The notes beneath the pieces are model-generated. The model was not told the origin of the DNA. It did no database searches and was given only the letters and a program-made list of their open reading frames with translations. A stretch of DNA of 64,000 bases from Ursus arctos. Its lineage: Eukaryota; Chordata; Mammalia; Carnivora; Ursidae. Made by a program: the position numbers and the translations under genes. Below are positions 34,896 to 46,499 of the stretch, one piece after another (the stretch's first letter is position 1; each line of letters opens with the position of its first letter). Location: NCBI RefSeq assembly GCF_023065955.2, contig NW_026622930.1, positions 15,973,449 through 16,037,448 on the forward strand, in the 5' to 3' direction.

Positions 34896-36989
34896 ATACT
34901 TTTAACAACTATGCATTGCTGCTTCCATCCTACCTGGCTTCGGGTGAACACAGAGCTTGCTTATCCCCCCACGCCAGGCTGCTTGATGCTGCCATGGGAG
35001 GCAGAAGAAAGCAAGCTCAATAGTGAGCAAACACATGGAGCAGAAAAATGCTCCTAATGTCTACAGGGGGGGTGGATGGTAGAGAGGCAGAGTTCTCGTC
35101 CATAGAAACCCCTTTATGCAGTTTCTGCATTTTTTCCCATGCAAGATTTATATTTTCTTTTTTTAAGATTTCTATTTTCCATGCATCCAACGAGGCAGTA
35201 ACCCTGTGTAGGCTGACTCTACCCCCTTTTTTTTCTGTTAGAAGAACTGTATTTTAGAGTCACTAATCCTAACACGGAGTCTGCACTCCTGAGTGCATAA
35301 AACATAGTTTTGAATGATGACGTAAGGAACAATGCCAGCAGTTGTGTCTTTAACCAAAATCCTATAAACCACATATCAATAATGTGTAGGCATTCTTCTT
35401 TGATTGAAGGGCGAATGGGTTTTCCATATCCTTGCCCGAAGCAGCATCACCGCATTCTCAGAACGCATGTGCCCTGAGACCCTACCACCGTGTCCGAGCG
35501 CAGTGGAAGCGAAGGCAGCTCTCGAAAATCACAAATGTGATGAGATACCCTTCGCCCTTCAATATATCACAGTGTCGACTTCTCTGGCCAAAAGTAAGTC
35601 ATTCTGCCTCTACGCCACACCGTTTCTGTTCCCCATACATGACCGGGATGCTTGCAAACATCTGGCTCCTCATCTCTGTTATTGAGATTTCATTTGTTCG
35701 GAGAAAATGACTCCAGCACATGAGCTTCCCCTCCCTACTTCTCTCTGCCCCAAAATGCTCATTTGTGGAGGAGCAGGTTTCATTCTCTAACTGATTACGC
35801 TTGGCAGGTGGAGATTGCCGCGCCGGTTACGTTAATGATTTCTGAGGTGACGCTGAGGCCTCAGAGGCTGCTTGACAGAACAGCTAGCAGGAAACTAATG
35901 AGTATCCCAGCACGACCCTGGACCATTAAAAGGAGGGGGTTTCGAGGAGAGAGTGGGGGGGAAATAAATTAGAGACCTCAGCCTCTGGTAAGAATATCAG
36001 TGAAGGCCCTTAATGGAGTCGAGCAAAGAAAATTAATCACCCATAATGACTGGGGTGTGTGCGAATATTTGATTTAATTCCTTTTATAAATATTTTTCCA
36101 CAGAATGATGCATGGCATGTGAGAGGGTTGAGAAGCACAATCTGAACTTGATTTAATCATGAGATGAGCCGTGTGGGTGGAAGTGACAACAATTACAGGA
36201 ATATGTACTTGGGAAAGGCATTCTTCTTCTAATGCACTTGTGCTAATCTTGGCTGGAAGAGCACAGAACTCTGTGGTGAAGAATGTACCTCAGAATTCAT
36301 GATCTTAAGTACTGGAGATAGTCAATTAACAATTGGCAAATTAAAATATACTTACATAAGCACTAACCTAATATTGGATTTTTAGTAAAGAAGAACAGTC
36401 GAAACATATAATTTCCTACTCACTGGGCTCCGATATGTAATGTTCTTCATTCAAGTAAAATAAAAACAGAATAATCCTTTAAAGGCTGAATAATAAAGCT
36501 GATAGAAAAAAAAAAGTGTTTTCTGAAACAAGCATGTTTTTTCTGCTGTGAGATTTAACAAGAGAAAGGCATCTTAGTAAAAAAAAAATATTCATGTGAG
36601 TCATAGGAAATATAAAGTCACCTGACAGTGCGAAACAAACAAAAAGACGTGCGGCTGGTTATTACATGTCAGTAATTACTTACATGTAAGTAATTCTTTA
36701 CTTACATTCATTCCTGAAACTTTACCAAATCAGTTAATTTTCTTATCCTTCGGTAGGATCTTATTTAATCCAAGTCTCTATTTTCCAGTCCCTCAATTAA
36801 GAAATTAATCAAGATTAATGCTCAAAAATCTACAAGTTTCAATTTGCCACAGTCTTAGTAACAGATGGAGAACTATTATAGAGGGAAGTTACTCCCAGAA
36901 TAACTCACCAAGCAAGGATTCTGGTCCATCCCCGGTTCTCCAGACCATTTCAGCAAAGGGCCAGAAGCTGTCTGGGGAGAGCAATATAT
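34896..36989. other. Long repeat-poor unique interval
   Basis: About 2 kb without a recognised transposon. Open frames at 35404-35710 and 35763-35972 overlap in two frames and have no known domain. The part 35780-36330 is a candidate conserved non-coding block (see findings). A 22-bp palindrome lies at 36674-36695. Confidence 0.5.
36674..36695. repeat. 22-bp perfect palindrome
   Basis: Left arm 'aattacttaca' (36674-36684) is followed at once by its exact reverse complement 'tgtaagtaatt' (36685-36695), with no spacer. The pairing ends at 36673/36696. Confidence 0.95.
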
Positions 36990-37185
36990 CCTGACCCTCC
37001 GCTCCATTGACACTTCAGAAGCATGTGGTCTTGGAAAGTTACTTAACTTCTCTGTGCTTTATTTTTATTATCTGTTTTGTTTTGGTTTTTGTTTTGTTTG
37101 TTTGTTTTACAAAAAGGTCCTTGTGAGTTATATAAGCTTGAAATGTTATAAAGTGTAGGAGAATTTGTCAACTAAAAAGTACTTT
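36990..37185 (+). mobile_element. MIR SINE, interrupted by a T/G-rich simple run
   Basis: 'catgtggtcttggaaagtta', 'cttaacttctctgtgcttta' and later 'tccttgtgagttatataagc' fit MIR sense order. A tttg/ttttg low-complexity run at about 37073-37109 separates the two halves. Confidence 0.55.
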
Positions 37186-38767
37186 GCCGTGGAATTCTTT
37201 CACAAATGAAATGCACCCAAATGAAGTGTACAAAGCCAGGGAAATGTAATAGTTTGACAATGAAAAAAATGGGATAGGTAGGATTGGAGCTGCTCCTTTC
37301 AAGGATCAGAGTGGGGAATTCTCGTTCCTTGGAGGCACTTAAATACTCAGAGAAGAGGGGGCAGAAGGCAGACAGTACACAGAAAACATGAACATTTTAT
37401 TTGTGATGATAATTTTAATTTAATATTAATAATAATTTAAGCTTCTTTCGGATTGTTTCTGATTTCTCTTTTTATATCAGCGATTTGATTTCTCCTACTT
37501 TGGAACATTTCAAGGGGACTTTTTGCTTTATTTTATATCTTGTTTATCTAATTAAGTATATATCATTAAGAAATCGTCGATTATGTAACTTTTTAATGTA
37601 CTCTTTATTGTAAACATATCTACATTACATATGTTTATGATTTTATAAATCTGCTTAAGAAAATCGCCATGTGTTCAAATCCATTACTGTTTAGCAGATT
37701 AATGCTTTGAGGGTAAGAGAGATGTGCCCTTATTGCTATAACCTCAACATTAAATATTTTAATGCCTCATTTTTGACCAAAAAGTGATGTTTTCTATTTT
37801 ATTTTAATTTGCAGGTCTTTAAGCATTAGTAGGCATAAATTGTATATGTTTATTTGGTCATCTGTATTTTTTTACTTTACAAACTGTATATTCATGACTG
37901 ATAGATTTTTGAAATAGGGAAATCAGCTAGATTTCTTTATTGTATTTGAGAACCCATAGCATTCTCTAAACCTTATCCTGGGGAACATGACCTTGTGCCC
38001 TCAAATGTATATTTGTGTGTGCAGAAGGAGATATTGCATTCCAGGTACAGTTTAAGAAAATGTTATAACAGCCTAATAAAATGCAAACACTTTTCCCCAT
38101 TGTTCCTTTGGTATTTACGGTCTTGCTTTGGAAGATTGTGTACAGTCGACAGTTATGTGCAATTAACTATATATTGGTCTGCAAACCTTCTCTTTGATTT
38201 TTCAACCTGTCCGCTAATGCTTTGACTGCCTATAACACGACCTTGCAATACTTACACAGTCTTGTCACAGGTGAATGCAGACATCTATAAGATTAGGCTC
38301 AGGAAATGGGGTCTTAGATGAGTAAAAGGGAGAGAGGGCTTAAAGTCTGAGAGGGGACTCAAAAAGCAAAAGCTGTTAATGCTTAGAATGCATAAGGGGA
38401 GCTTACCTCCTGTTCCTGGGAGTTCACCACCTCTTTCTGCAGTGATAAATTATGTGCCAGGTCAACGGCAGTGGTTGTGATCCATATAAGACAAGACACG
38501 CATTCAGCTCTTGAACCAGCAACGTTTTGTGACTAACTGGTCTGATCTGCGTTTATAAGAAACAGTGTCTGTAAAGAGTCCTGAAATAAAGGACAAATTA
38601 TGAAGTGATGATGCTCCGTATTTATAATTACCATTTTATTCCTCACCACACTTTCAGCATACAGAAAGCTCTGCCCTCAAGAAGTTGCTATTAGCTGATG
38701 ATCCAGAAAAATCATGGAATTCTCGAGAAAGAAGGAAGGGAGAGTTTACCTTGTTCTGGTCTTATTT
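37186..38767. other. Unique-looking DNA
   Basis: AT-rich. No gene or transposon recognised. The open frame 37995-38225 has no recognisable domain. Confidence 0.5.
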
Positions 38768-38781
38768 TAAAATATGAGCTA

Positions 38782-38998
38782 GGGGCGCGCAGGTGGCTCA
38801 GTCAGGTAAGTGGCTGACTCTTGATTGTGGCTCAGGATCTCAGGGACATGGGATTGAGATGCGCATTGGGCTCCGTGCTCAGCAAGAATTCTGCTAGAGA
38901 TTCTCTCTCTTCCTCTGCAGCCTCCCCTGGCTTGCACACACTCTCACTCTCCCTCTTTCTCTAAATGAATAAATAGAATCTTAAAAAATAAAATAGAC
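38782..38998 (+). mobile_element. Can-SINE, older subfamily
   Basis: 'gggcgcgcaggtggctcagt', 'gtggctgactcttgattgtg', 'ggctcaggatctcaggg', 'ctccgtgctcagcaagaatt' and an 'aaatgaataaatagaatctt' tail. A duplication of about 14 bp beginning 'taaaatatgag' lies at 38768-38781 and 38999-39012 with one mismatch. Confidence 0.94.
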
Positions 38999-39012
38999 TA
39001 AAATATGAGATA

Positions 39013-40844
39013 AACATGAATCTGAAAGGTAGCATGATTGTCCAGGGTGACCAAGGAAGGGAGATGCAGACCCAATATTGGCACAAAGATTTCTGATTCC
39101 CAGCACAGTGTCATTTCTACCCTACCATAATTTAGTGTTCTGACATGGATGGATTAAAATATCAAATATTATTGAGCTACTATTATGTGGTAAAAAGTTA
39201 AATAAGGCACCATCTTATTTTGACTGTTTGGGCTTTTCAAAAATGTGTAACCTCTACAACCCGACATTATCAGGTAGTGGAAAATGGCACGCTTTTCTGA
39301 TGTCTAAGTCCCTAAATAATCATTGAGCAGAAAAAGTTGAACTTTTTCCTGAAATGTTTTGGTGGTCCATAATGCAGATCCAAGCAAATTTCTGTAGGTT
39401 ACTTTTACACAGAATGCTAATGTAATGCATACCGGAAGCCATTAGTTTCTAGAAGTGTCAACTTATTCTCCCTTTCATAGAAACTATAAGCCTTCTTCCA
39501 TAATTCAGATACCCCATAAGTAAGCAACCACTTTTCCTAAAGGAGATTTCATTACCTTTCTGGTTTTGTCATCTGCATGGAACCCCAGTTAGCAGTGCCT
39601 ACCTGGAAGGACCATTTTGCACCTCCGTTTCCAAGTCTACGTGTAGAAGGGCCATTACTTATTTCCTTTTAATGAAAGTGACCAAACTGAACACAGAGAA
39701 GTCCCCAAACTCCAGGGGACTTTACGGGAAAGAACTGCCCACTCGTAACTCAGGCTGGCTGAGGAGGCTGACCTCACCCTCCATCACCATGAGCTTCCAG
39801 TCATCTATGCAATGAAGTGTGACAACAGCTTTAATAGCATGTGAAAACATATTTTATTATAGGGTCATTAATTTGTCCTGCTGGCTATGTGATGTTCTCC
39901 ATATGGTACATGGGAAAGTACCCTTCTGCTCTGACGTCTTTCCTGATGAGCATGCCTGCTCCACAGGGTGGAGTTCTAAAGGGCACCCTTTTCCCTGCTC
40001 TGTCCTTGGCAGAGACCAGCCACCATTTCATCATTCCTTCATTTCATTTATGCACGGAAGAGCGGAATGTCATGGAATTAGGTCCTGCGGTTGTGCATTT
40101 TCTTTTACCACCCAGATAGCTGCCAAGCCGTGGCTTTTGAGGGCCTAGTCAATGAATTTAAAAGCATTATTATCAGGAGATTCATTTTTAGCATACAGAA
40201 ATAAAAAAGAAAAAAGGCTCCATTAATTTTAGAAAAGGGTCTGTGAGAATACGCATGGGCTAAAAAGGCACATGACTACACAGATTGCTATTTATTACCC
40301 ATATCAGACAAATAAAATTTGCACACTAATGTAGTAACCTGAAGGGAAAATAAATAACCTTCAAGCCTCAGTTTGTAAAAATATATATTGTGTATGTTAA
40401 TGTAGAATGATGTCATTTCAGTATATTTTGAGATCCAAAAACTTTTAATCACAGTTTTTGTGAAAAATCATATACCTCATTTATTCAACCAAGTGTTAAT
40501 AAATAGCACATTGAGTTCTAGGGTTTATACTCAATAGAGAGGAGGGTGGGCAGAAGGTAAATACCTATGGTCTTGGTGCTCCGTAGCTCCTGACTGCAAC
40601 ATTGAACGATGGGATTTCTTAACAAATAGATGATGAATTCAGACACATTAGAGATAGAAGAAACAGATACGCTGTTTTTTAATTATTTGTGTGAGTATAT
40701 AAAAATATAAACATTTACAAAATGTTGTAGCATATTGGGGGATGGAGAAAGAGTCCCCAAGAATGCAAATTTTGTTCTATTATCTGAAAGACAGTAATAA
40801 TTTTAAAAGGAAAGAAGGGGGGGCACATGGAGGTTATAATGCCA
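39013..40844. other. Long repeat-poor unique interval
   Basis: No gene or transposon recognised over about 1.8 kb. Two overlapping open frames at 39819-40148 (109 and 92 codons) have no known domain. The section 39790-40400 is a candidate conserved block (see findings). Confidence 0.5.
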
Positions 40845-41045
40845 GTTTTCTGTGGGTTAAAGAGATGACTAAGGCATTAACCAAGTTTAATTTCCTGGTT
40901 TTAAGGATTCTACTCTAGTTATGTACGATGTTAACATTAAAGGAGGTTGGACGAGTGACATATGGAATAGGGAATATTTTTGGAACTTTTTAATAAGTTT
41001 AAAAGGGGCTTGAAATATATGTTTAATAGAAGATAAATAAGACAG
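40845..41045 (+). mobile_element. L1 (L1M-type) extreme 3' end
   Basis: 'tttaatttcctggttttaag', 'gattctactctagttatgta' and 'cgatgttaacattaaaggag' match the end of an old L1 3' UTR. Only the last about 200 bp are present. Confidence 0.7.
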
Positions 41046-41059
41046 GATTTTATGTTGTT

Positions 41060-41627
41060 AGTTGCGGTCAGGAGAATCCAAAATGACCCCCAAGTTTCTC
41101 ACCCACTGATATACAGACCTACATAATCCATGGAACTTTAAATATAGTAGATTTTACTCCCATAATTAGGCTATGTTATTTGGCAGAGTAGACCTTAAAA
41201 TAAGGAGATTATCTGGGTGGGCCTGACCTAATCATGTGAGCCTATTAAAAGCAGAGAGCTTTTGTGATTCATTACACAAAGGAAAGTCAGAGACTCAAAA
41301 TTGAGAAAGGGATTTTATGCATTATTGTTGGCTTGAAGATGGAGGCCACCCTGTATTAAGGAATACACACAACCTTTAGATGCCCAAAGCAGCCCCTGGC
41401 TTACAGCCAGATAGGAAAAAAGGATCTCAGTTTTAACAACCACAGGAACTGAATTCTACCAACAGCAAGAATGAGCTTGGAAGTATGTCTGTCCCAGAAA
41501 CTCTAGATAATAATTCAGCCAGGATAACACCTTAATTTTCACTTTGTGCTACCCTAAGCAGAGAACACTCATTCCATGACAAATTTTAAGTTTGTGGTAA
41601 TTTGCTACACAACAATAGAAAACCAAG
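41060..41627 (+). mobile_element. MLT1D-like LTR (ERVL-MaLR)
   Basis: 'aaaatgacccccaagtttct', 'aaataaggagattatctggg', 'tgggcctgacctaatcatgt', 'ttggcttgaagatggaggcc', 'aagtttgtggtaatttgcta' and 'acaatagaaaaccaagt' occur in the order expected of an MLT1D-type LTR. Diverged but near full length. Confidence 0.8.
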
Positions 41628-42034
41628 TCTTGCCTAAGTAAGATACTAAAATCCTTTTGGAGAAAACTTTCCCTCAATAGCTATCACATCTGTCTAAAAC
41701 CCATTATAAATTTCCGTGATGGTTCTTACACAACAAATTAACTCTAAACATTTTATCCATGATTATTCTGTCTCTGCAGAGGCTGCCTTTCTCTGACTTC
41801 CTTCTTCAGGTAAAGCTTGTTCGGCAACTACATCATATCTTTCTATAAAATAAAGTGTGTTCCTTCTAATTTCAAGAAGGATAGGATTAAAAATGTCTCC
41901 GAAGGCCTCAAAACATTTTTTTCCTTAAATTAATCTTCGAAAAAATTTTTTAAAAAATCAAAAGATAGGCACAGAAGTGTTATTACTGAAACTAAGAAAT
42001 GTCTAATACCCATACCCTAATATAAAAAGATGGA
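41628..42034. other. Unassigned DNA
   Basis: No feature recognised. Confidence 0.5.
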
Positions 42035-42450
42035 TAGTATGTGGAGGAGTGGGAATCCATTAGTAGAACTGGTCAAGAACTGTGCGCCCATGGAAGGGAT
42101 GATGATGGCGAACTGCAACCCACAGAAATGGAGACACCAGACACCAAGAGAGGCAGGGTGATCCAGATGATGGAAAGAGGATACTATTTTGAAAAGGAAT
42201 GCAAAGAACAATTAAACTTTCCTGTCCCAACCCACCCCTATTTTGCTAGGCAAATAGTCTCTCTATCTCAGATACTTTTACTAGAGAAATTAATGTGGAC
42301 ACTCTGAACTTCGGACTGCCAGACATGAGAAAGTTGAAAATAGAGAATTATAACCCCTGGGTAAGAGGGTGAAAGACCCCTTTCAGCAAAGACTGAACAG
42401 TTCCAGACAAAGTAAATATAAAACATTTTGCATTTAACAAAAATCCAGCA

Positions 42451-42641
42451 TGGGGCACCTGGGTGGCGCAGTCGTTAAGCGTCTGCCTTCGGCTCAGGGC
42501 ATGATCCCGGCGTTCTGGGATCGAGCCCCACATCAGGCTCCTCCGCTGTGAGCCTGCTTCTTCCTCTCCCCCTGCTTGTGTTCCCTCTCTCGCTGGCTGT
42601 CTCTCTCTGTCCAATAAATAAATAAAAATCTTTAAAAAAAA
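42451..42641 (+). mobile_element. Can-SINE (SINEC, ursid-type) nested in HAL1-type LINE
   Basis: 'ggcacctgggtggcgcagtc', 'gttaagcgtctgccttcggc', a body with a small deletion in the 'cctctccc' region, 'aataaataaaaatcttt' and an A-tail. A perfect 12-bp duplication 'aaaaatccagca' lies at 42439-42450 and 42642-42653. Confidence 0.96.
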
Positions 42642-42892
42642 AAAAATCCAGCAGACTGTCTGACCACCCTACCAGTTAAGAGTCTCAACCCAATCGGAAT
42701 TTGTGTTTCAAACTTGTAAAAGTGATACACACTAAGAATATTTTTGAAGAAAAGCTCTAGCAAGAGATCAGAGGTCAGTAAGAAGAAGCAGAGAATAGTA
42801 CTTCAGAGACAGAAGAAAACTTCAATTTACCATCATTAATATTCTCTAAGAGACAAGAAAATATATTTCATATATGATGCAAAAGTGGAATC

Positions 42893-42930
42893 CTATTAAA
42901 ACCAGAAAATACTATTAAAACCAGAAAATA
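42893..42930. repeat. 19-bp tandem duplication inside HAL1
   Basis: Unit 'ctattaaaaccagaaaata' at 42893-42911 is repeated exactly at 42912-42930. Confidence 0.95.
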
Positions 42931-43215
42931 AAATGAAATCATGATACAGGCTTTTAAAAAGTAAAATATTTGGAAGATAATACCTAGGCTTTCCTGAAAC
43001 CAAAAGACAAACAGATGGATGATGTGAGTGGAAAAGATAAGACAAAAGAATTGACAAAGAAGGTGTATCATCCAACCCCTAGGAGTTTCAGAAATAAAGA
43101 GGAGTGACAACAGAGGCAAGGAAAGTATTATGATAAGAGTTTTAAAAAAGAAAAGAAAAGAAAAAGAAATTTCCCAAGCAGGACATTTGCTTCCATATTA
43201 AAAAGGTCTATCAAG

Positions 43216-43410
43216 GGGCACCTGGGGGCTCAGTCAGTTAAGCTGCCAGCTCCTGATTTCAGCTCAGGTAGTGATCTCAGGGTCCTACGATCGAGTTCCA
43301 CCTCACGCTCCATGCTTAACGTGGAGTTCGCTTAAGGATTCTCTCTCTCCCTCGGCCCATGCCCCTGCTCATACTTTTTCTCTCTCTCTAAAATAAATAA
43401 ATCTTTAAAC
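43216..43410 (+). mobile_element. Can-SINE, older copy, nested in HAL1-type LINE
   Basis: 'gggcacctgggggctcagtc', 'agctgccagctcctgatttc', 'aggtagtgatctcagggtcc', 'aataaataaatctttaaac'. The duplication 'aaaaggtctatcaag' (43201-43215) has a diverged partner at 43411-43424. Its divergence marks it as older than the copy at 42451. Confidence 0.93.
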
Positions 43411-44430
43411 AAAAGTCTGTCAAGTACTTATCACAATGAATTAAAAAATAACTCTAAGGACATAATCATAAAACTTTAAAAGACCAGAGGCAAAAATCTT
43501 AAATTATTCTGGGATTCAGTCTAAAAACCAAATATCGCATGAGAAATTGGAATCCAACAGCAACAAACTTCTCAGGACACTGAAAGAAAGAATGCAGTGG
43601 AATACTGCTTCCAAAATTCTGAAAGGAAGTGTTTTTCAATCTGGAAATCTATAACCTGATAAATTACCAATTAAGCATGAGGGTAGAGTAGAGATGTTTT
43701 CCAGGCTTGCATGGCCTCAAACCACATATCTCTTACACTCATGTCCTTCCTCTCTCTCCCAAGGAGCTAGTGGCAGATGTGCTTCAGCAAAACGAAGAAC
43801 ATTCCGAATCCAACAAAGATGGCATCTGACCCAGGGGAAAGGCAGAGGTGTTCCAGGACGCCACCCTAGAGAACATTTAATTCCGACTGTGGGAGCAGGA
43901 AGCCTCCAGCAAACGTGGAAAAGCTAACACCTGGCTTCTACAGAGTGAAAGAAAACAACACAAAAGTTAAAATGAAGCAAAGCAAAACAAAACAAGAACT
44001 GTACAAGAAAATGTGATAATTGCATACCACCTGGCTCAAGAATAAAATATAATTACATAGTCTCATATGGGATAGAGATTTGTTAATTATGTGTAGAGGA
44101 AGTGGGAGTGGTAGGAGATTTGTAGAGAGCTACAACCTCATATGCCATCACAGAGAGTCAATAGAGAATGTTGAAATCATTGAATCAAGAAGTAACAGCC
44201 TAAATACATTTTTCAGAGATTTGTTAAAGAGCAGAAGAACATGGTAAAAGTGAAAAAATCATTGCCTCTGGGGAAGGGGACAGAGGACTGACAAGAAATG
44301 AAGCAGATGATTGGTATTTTTTATTTCTGTAGAGTAAGGAGTTTTAGATGTTTTGCTTTTTCAAACCAAGGGCACGTAAAATTTTAAAAATAGTTAACCC
44401 GTTAAATAAAACGCCATGCAATTCAATGTA

Positions 44431-44639
44431 TATCGTGAAAACGAAAGCCAAATAATGGCACCGATCATGATCCTGGACTTCTTTTATCTCGGGCATGTCA
44501 TGGCTTTTCTCCCTCACTGTTAATCGCGCACATGCAGTGGTAGCTCTCGCTGACCGCTGCCTGGCTTGGCGGGCGTTGAAGTAGAAAGAGCAAGGTCTTG
44601 TATTCAGTCTCCTGTGTTCCGGCTAAGATGTGGCTTCTG
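44431..44639. other. Unassigned DNA, some CpGs
   Basis: No feature recognised. Confidence 0.45.
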
Positions 44640-44800
44640 TGGCTGAGCGGAGCCCTGGAGAGCGAAATTTTTTGCCCGGTTTCCTAGTCTATAAAGTAGT
44701 GCCAATAATACCCACCACTTGGATTTGTAGTGAAAATCAAAAGCAAGTCCGCTCGAAAAGTGCCTGGAGCGTGGTTTGCTCCTTGTTGGCATTCTGCTAC
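44640..44800 (+). mobile_element. Possible MIR 3' half
   Basis: 'ggtttcctagtctataaagt', 'agtgccaataatacccacca' and 'aagtgcctggagcgtgg' recall the MIR core and tail. Overlapping open frames on both strands are not supported. Confidence 0.4.
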
Positions 44801-45436
44801 CAAACGCCCCGATCAAACAGCACCTTCTATCTGCAACACATGCATTTCTGTCACCAACTTGATCTTGGAAGCTTGACCTCTTTAGTGCTTGGAATCACAA
44901 AGGCTTAAGTCAATTAATTGATTCAACCATTTGTCAACCCAATCTGTTGTCAGATCAACGAACAGGTTTTTTGGGCTTATGTATATTAATTTTTTAGAAT
45001 GTCAAATTCCTGACTTGGTTACTTTTTGTATTTTTCATTGCATTCATTGTCTGGTTCAGCAGTATTACCGGTGAAGCTAACACCTACAGCGAGGCTTTGG
45101 CATGATGTAATAGATTGTTTTGTTCTCATTTTGTCTCTGTATCCATAGCTAAATCCATAAGCATGTGATTAGCATACTTTCCAATTTATCTTGCAAAATA
45201 AACATTTTTTTTCTAAAACATTTAAAATGTCTTTTGGAACAGTAGAATTACTTCTGCTAAAAATTATCTTCTCAACGCATATTTTTATATTAGGCATTTA
45301 CTTATGAGAAGCTGTCTTTGAGTGTATTTGTCTTCAAGAATTGCTTTTCACTGAATGAATAGATATTTTGAGAAAATGCTTGATAATTCATTATTTAACC
45401 ATGCATTTCCCTGACTCATGGGGCGTTGTTACTTGC
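44801..45436. other. Unique-looking AT-rich DNA
   Basis: No gene or repeat recognised. Confidence 0.5.
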
Positions 45437-45820
45437 TGTTATGGACTGAATTGTGTTCTCCTAAATCCACACGTTGCAGCTCTAACCACCAGTGTAAGTA
45501 TATTTGGAGGGAGGGCACTTACAGAGGTAATTAAGGTTAAATGACGTCATAATGGTATTGTCTTAATTCAGTAAGACTAATGTCCTTTTAAGAAGAGGAA
45601 GAGATATCAGATCCTTCCCATTCTCTCTCTCTCTCTCTCTCTCTCTGCCATGTGAGGATACAGTGAGAAGGAGGCCGTCTGCAAGACGGTTTCACCAGAA
45701 ACTGAGTATTCTGTCACTTTGAGCTTATACTTCTAGCCTCCAGAACCGTGAGAAAATAAATTTATATTGTTTAAGCTACCTGGTCTGTGGTACTCTGTCA
45801 CAGAAGCCTGAGCGAATACA
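45437..45820 (+). mobile_element. Well-preserved solo MLT1-type LTR
   Basis: Begins 'tgttatggactgaattgtgt' and ends 'agcctgagcgaataca', so both ends look intact. Between them are 'aattaaggttaaatgacgtc', 'gcctccagaaccgtgagaaa' and 'aataaatttatattgtttaa'. The flanks cttgc (45432-45436) and cttac (45821-45825) look like a 5-bp duplication with one change. A (TC)n run lies at 45622-45646. Confidence 0.88.
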
Positions 45821-45955
45821 CTTACCTCCCCGTTAGATAGTAACCTCCTCCAATGTAGGTACAGCTCTTTGGTATCTGGAATTCCTACCTTGTCCCTGAC
45901 ATGTAGCAGTCATTCAATAAATGCTTTTTCAGTGTGTTGACTGAATATAGTACGT
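45821..45955 (+). mobile_element. L2 LINE 3' end
   Basis: 'gttagatagtaacctcctcc', 'catgtagcagtcattcaata' and 'aatgctttttcagtgtgttg' match the L2 3' terminus. It abuts the MLT1 LTR, so the LTR may have entered this L2. Confidence 0.7.
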
Positions 45956-46288
45956 AGCTCTTCCGTTAGAGAGTTCGGATCATGGACAGACTGTTCCAGA
46001 CAGTTTACCTCCTTTCCTTTGTTCCTCAGAGCTCCGTCACTTACAGGGGACAGACACCTTCACTTGCAGGGAACAGACAACTAATATGCATTGACTGAGG
46101 TTAAACAGAAGTTATAAACTTGGCAAATCAAGACAGAGCTGGACATAATGCTGACTGAGCTTCTCTCTTTCCATCTCTTAGCTATCTATACTCTTGCTTT
46201 CTGTTGGATTTATTCTCTAATATTTGTGGCAAAATGCTTATTAGAAGCTCCATATTTATGTCCTACTATTTAATAAAACGTCAGTAAG
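45956..46288. other. Unassigned DNA
   Basis: A short local near-repeat ('cacttacaggggacagaca' and 'cacttgcagggaacagaca') occurs at about 46038-46078. Nothing else is recognised. Confidence 0.5.
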
Positions 46289-46465
46289 GAAACAATAAAC
46301 ACCTATTCCAAGCACTTTAGACACAGTTCTTCATTCAATCCTGAGAATACCTACGAGGTAAGCGCTATTATTACACACATTTTTCAGGTACTGAGGCACA
46401 GAGAAATTAAGAAACTCACCCATGATGACATAAGCCTTAGAGGTAGACGATGTGGTTCTAGGGTG
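46289..46465 (-). mobile_element. MIR SINE, antisense
   Basis: 'attccaagcactttagacac', 'aatcctgagaatacctacga', 'tgaggcacagagaaattaag' and 'agaggtagacgatgtggttc' follow inverted MIR order. Confidence 0.8.
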
Positions 46466-46499
46466 TGTGTCTTAGTCACTAGTATATACCTCTTCTTTT

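Larger units (their letters stand above)
42035..44430 (+). mobile_element. HAL1-type (half-L1) LINE, carrying two nested SINEs
   Basis: Recognisable late part: 'aaattaccaattaagcatga', 'gggtagagtagagatgtttt', 'ccaggcttgcatggcctcaa', 'gtgcttcagcaaaacgaaga', and the region leading to 'gaaagaaaacaacacaaaag'. The ORF1-like middle is A-rich (42880-43140). HAL1 elements are L1 relatives with ORF1 but no reverse transcriptase. The 5' boundary is inferred. SINEs at 42451-42641 and 43216-43410 interrupt it. Confidence 0.6.

Noticed and set aside
41060..45820. MLT1 LTRs as parts of one provirus
   Set aside because: The LTRs at 41060 and 45437 share orientation, but the DNA between them is a HAL1-type LINE, SINEs and a possible MIR, not retroviral internal sequence. 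They are read as independent solo LTRs.
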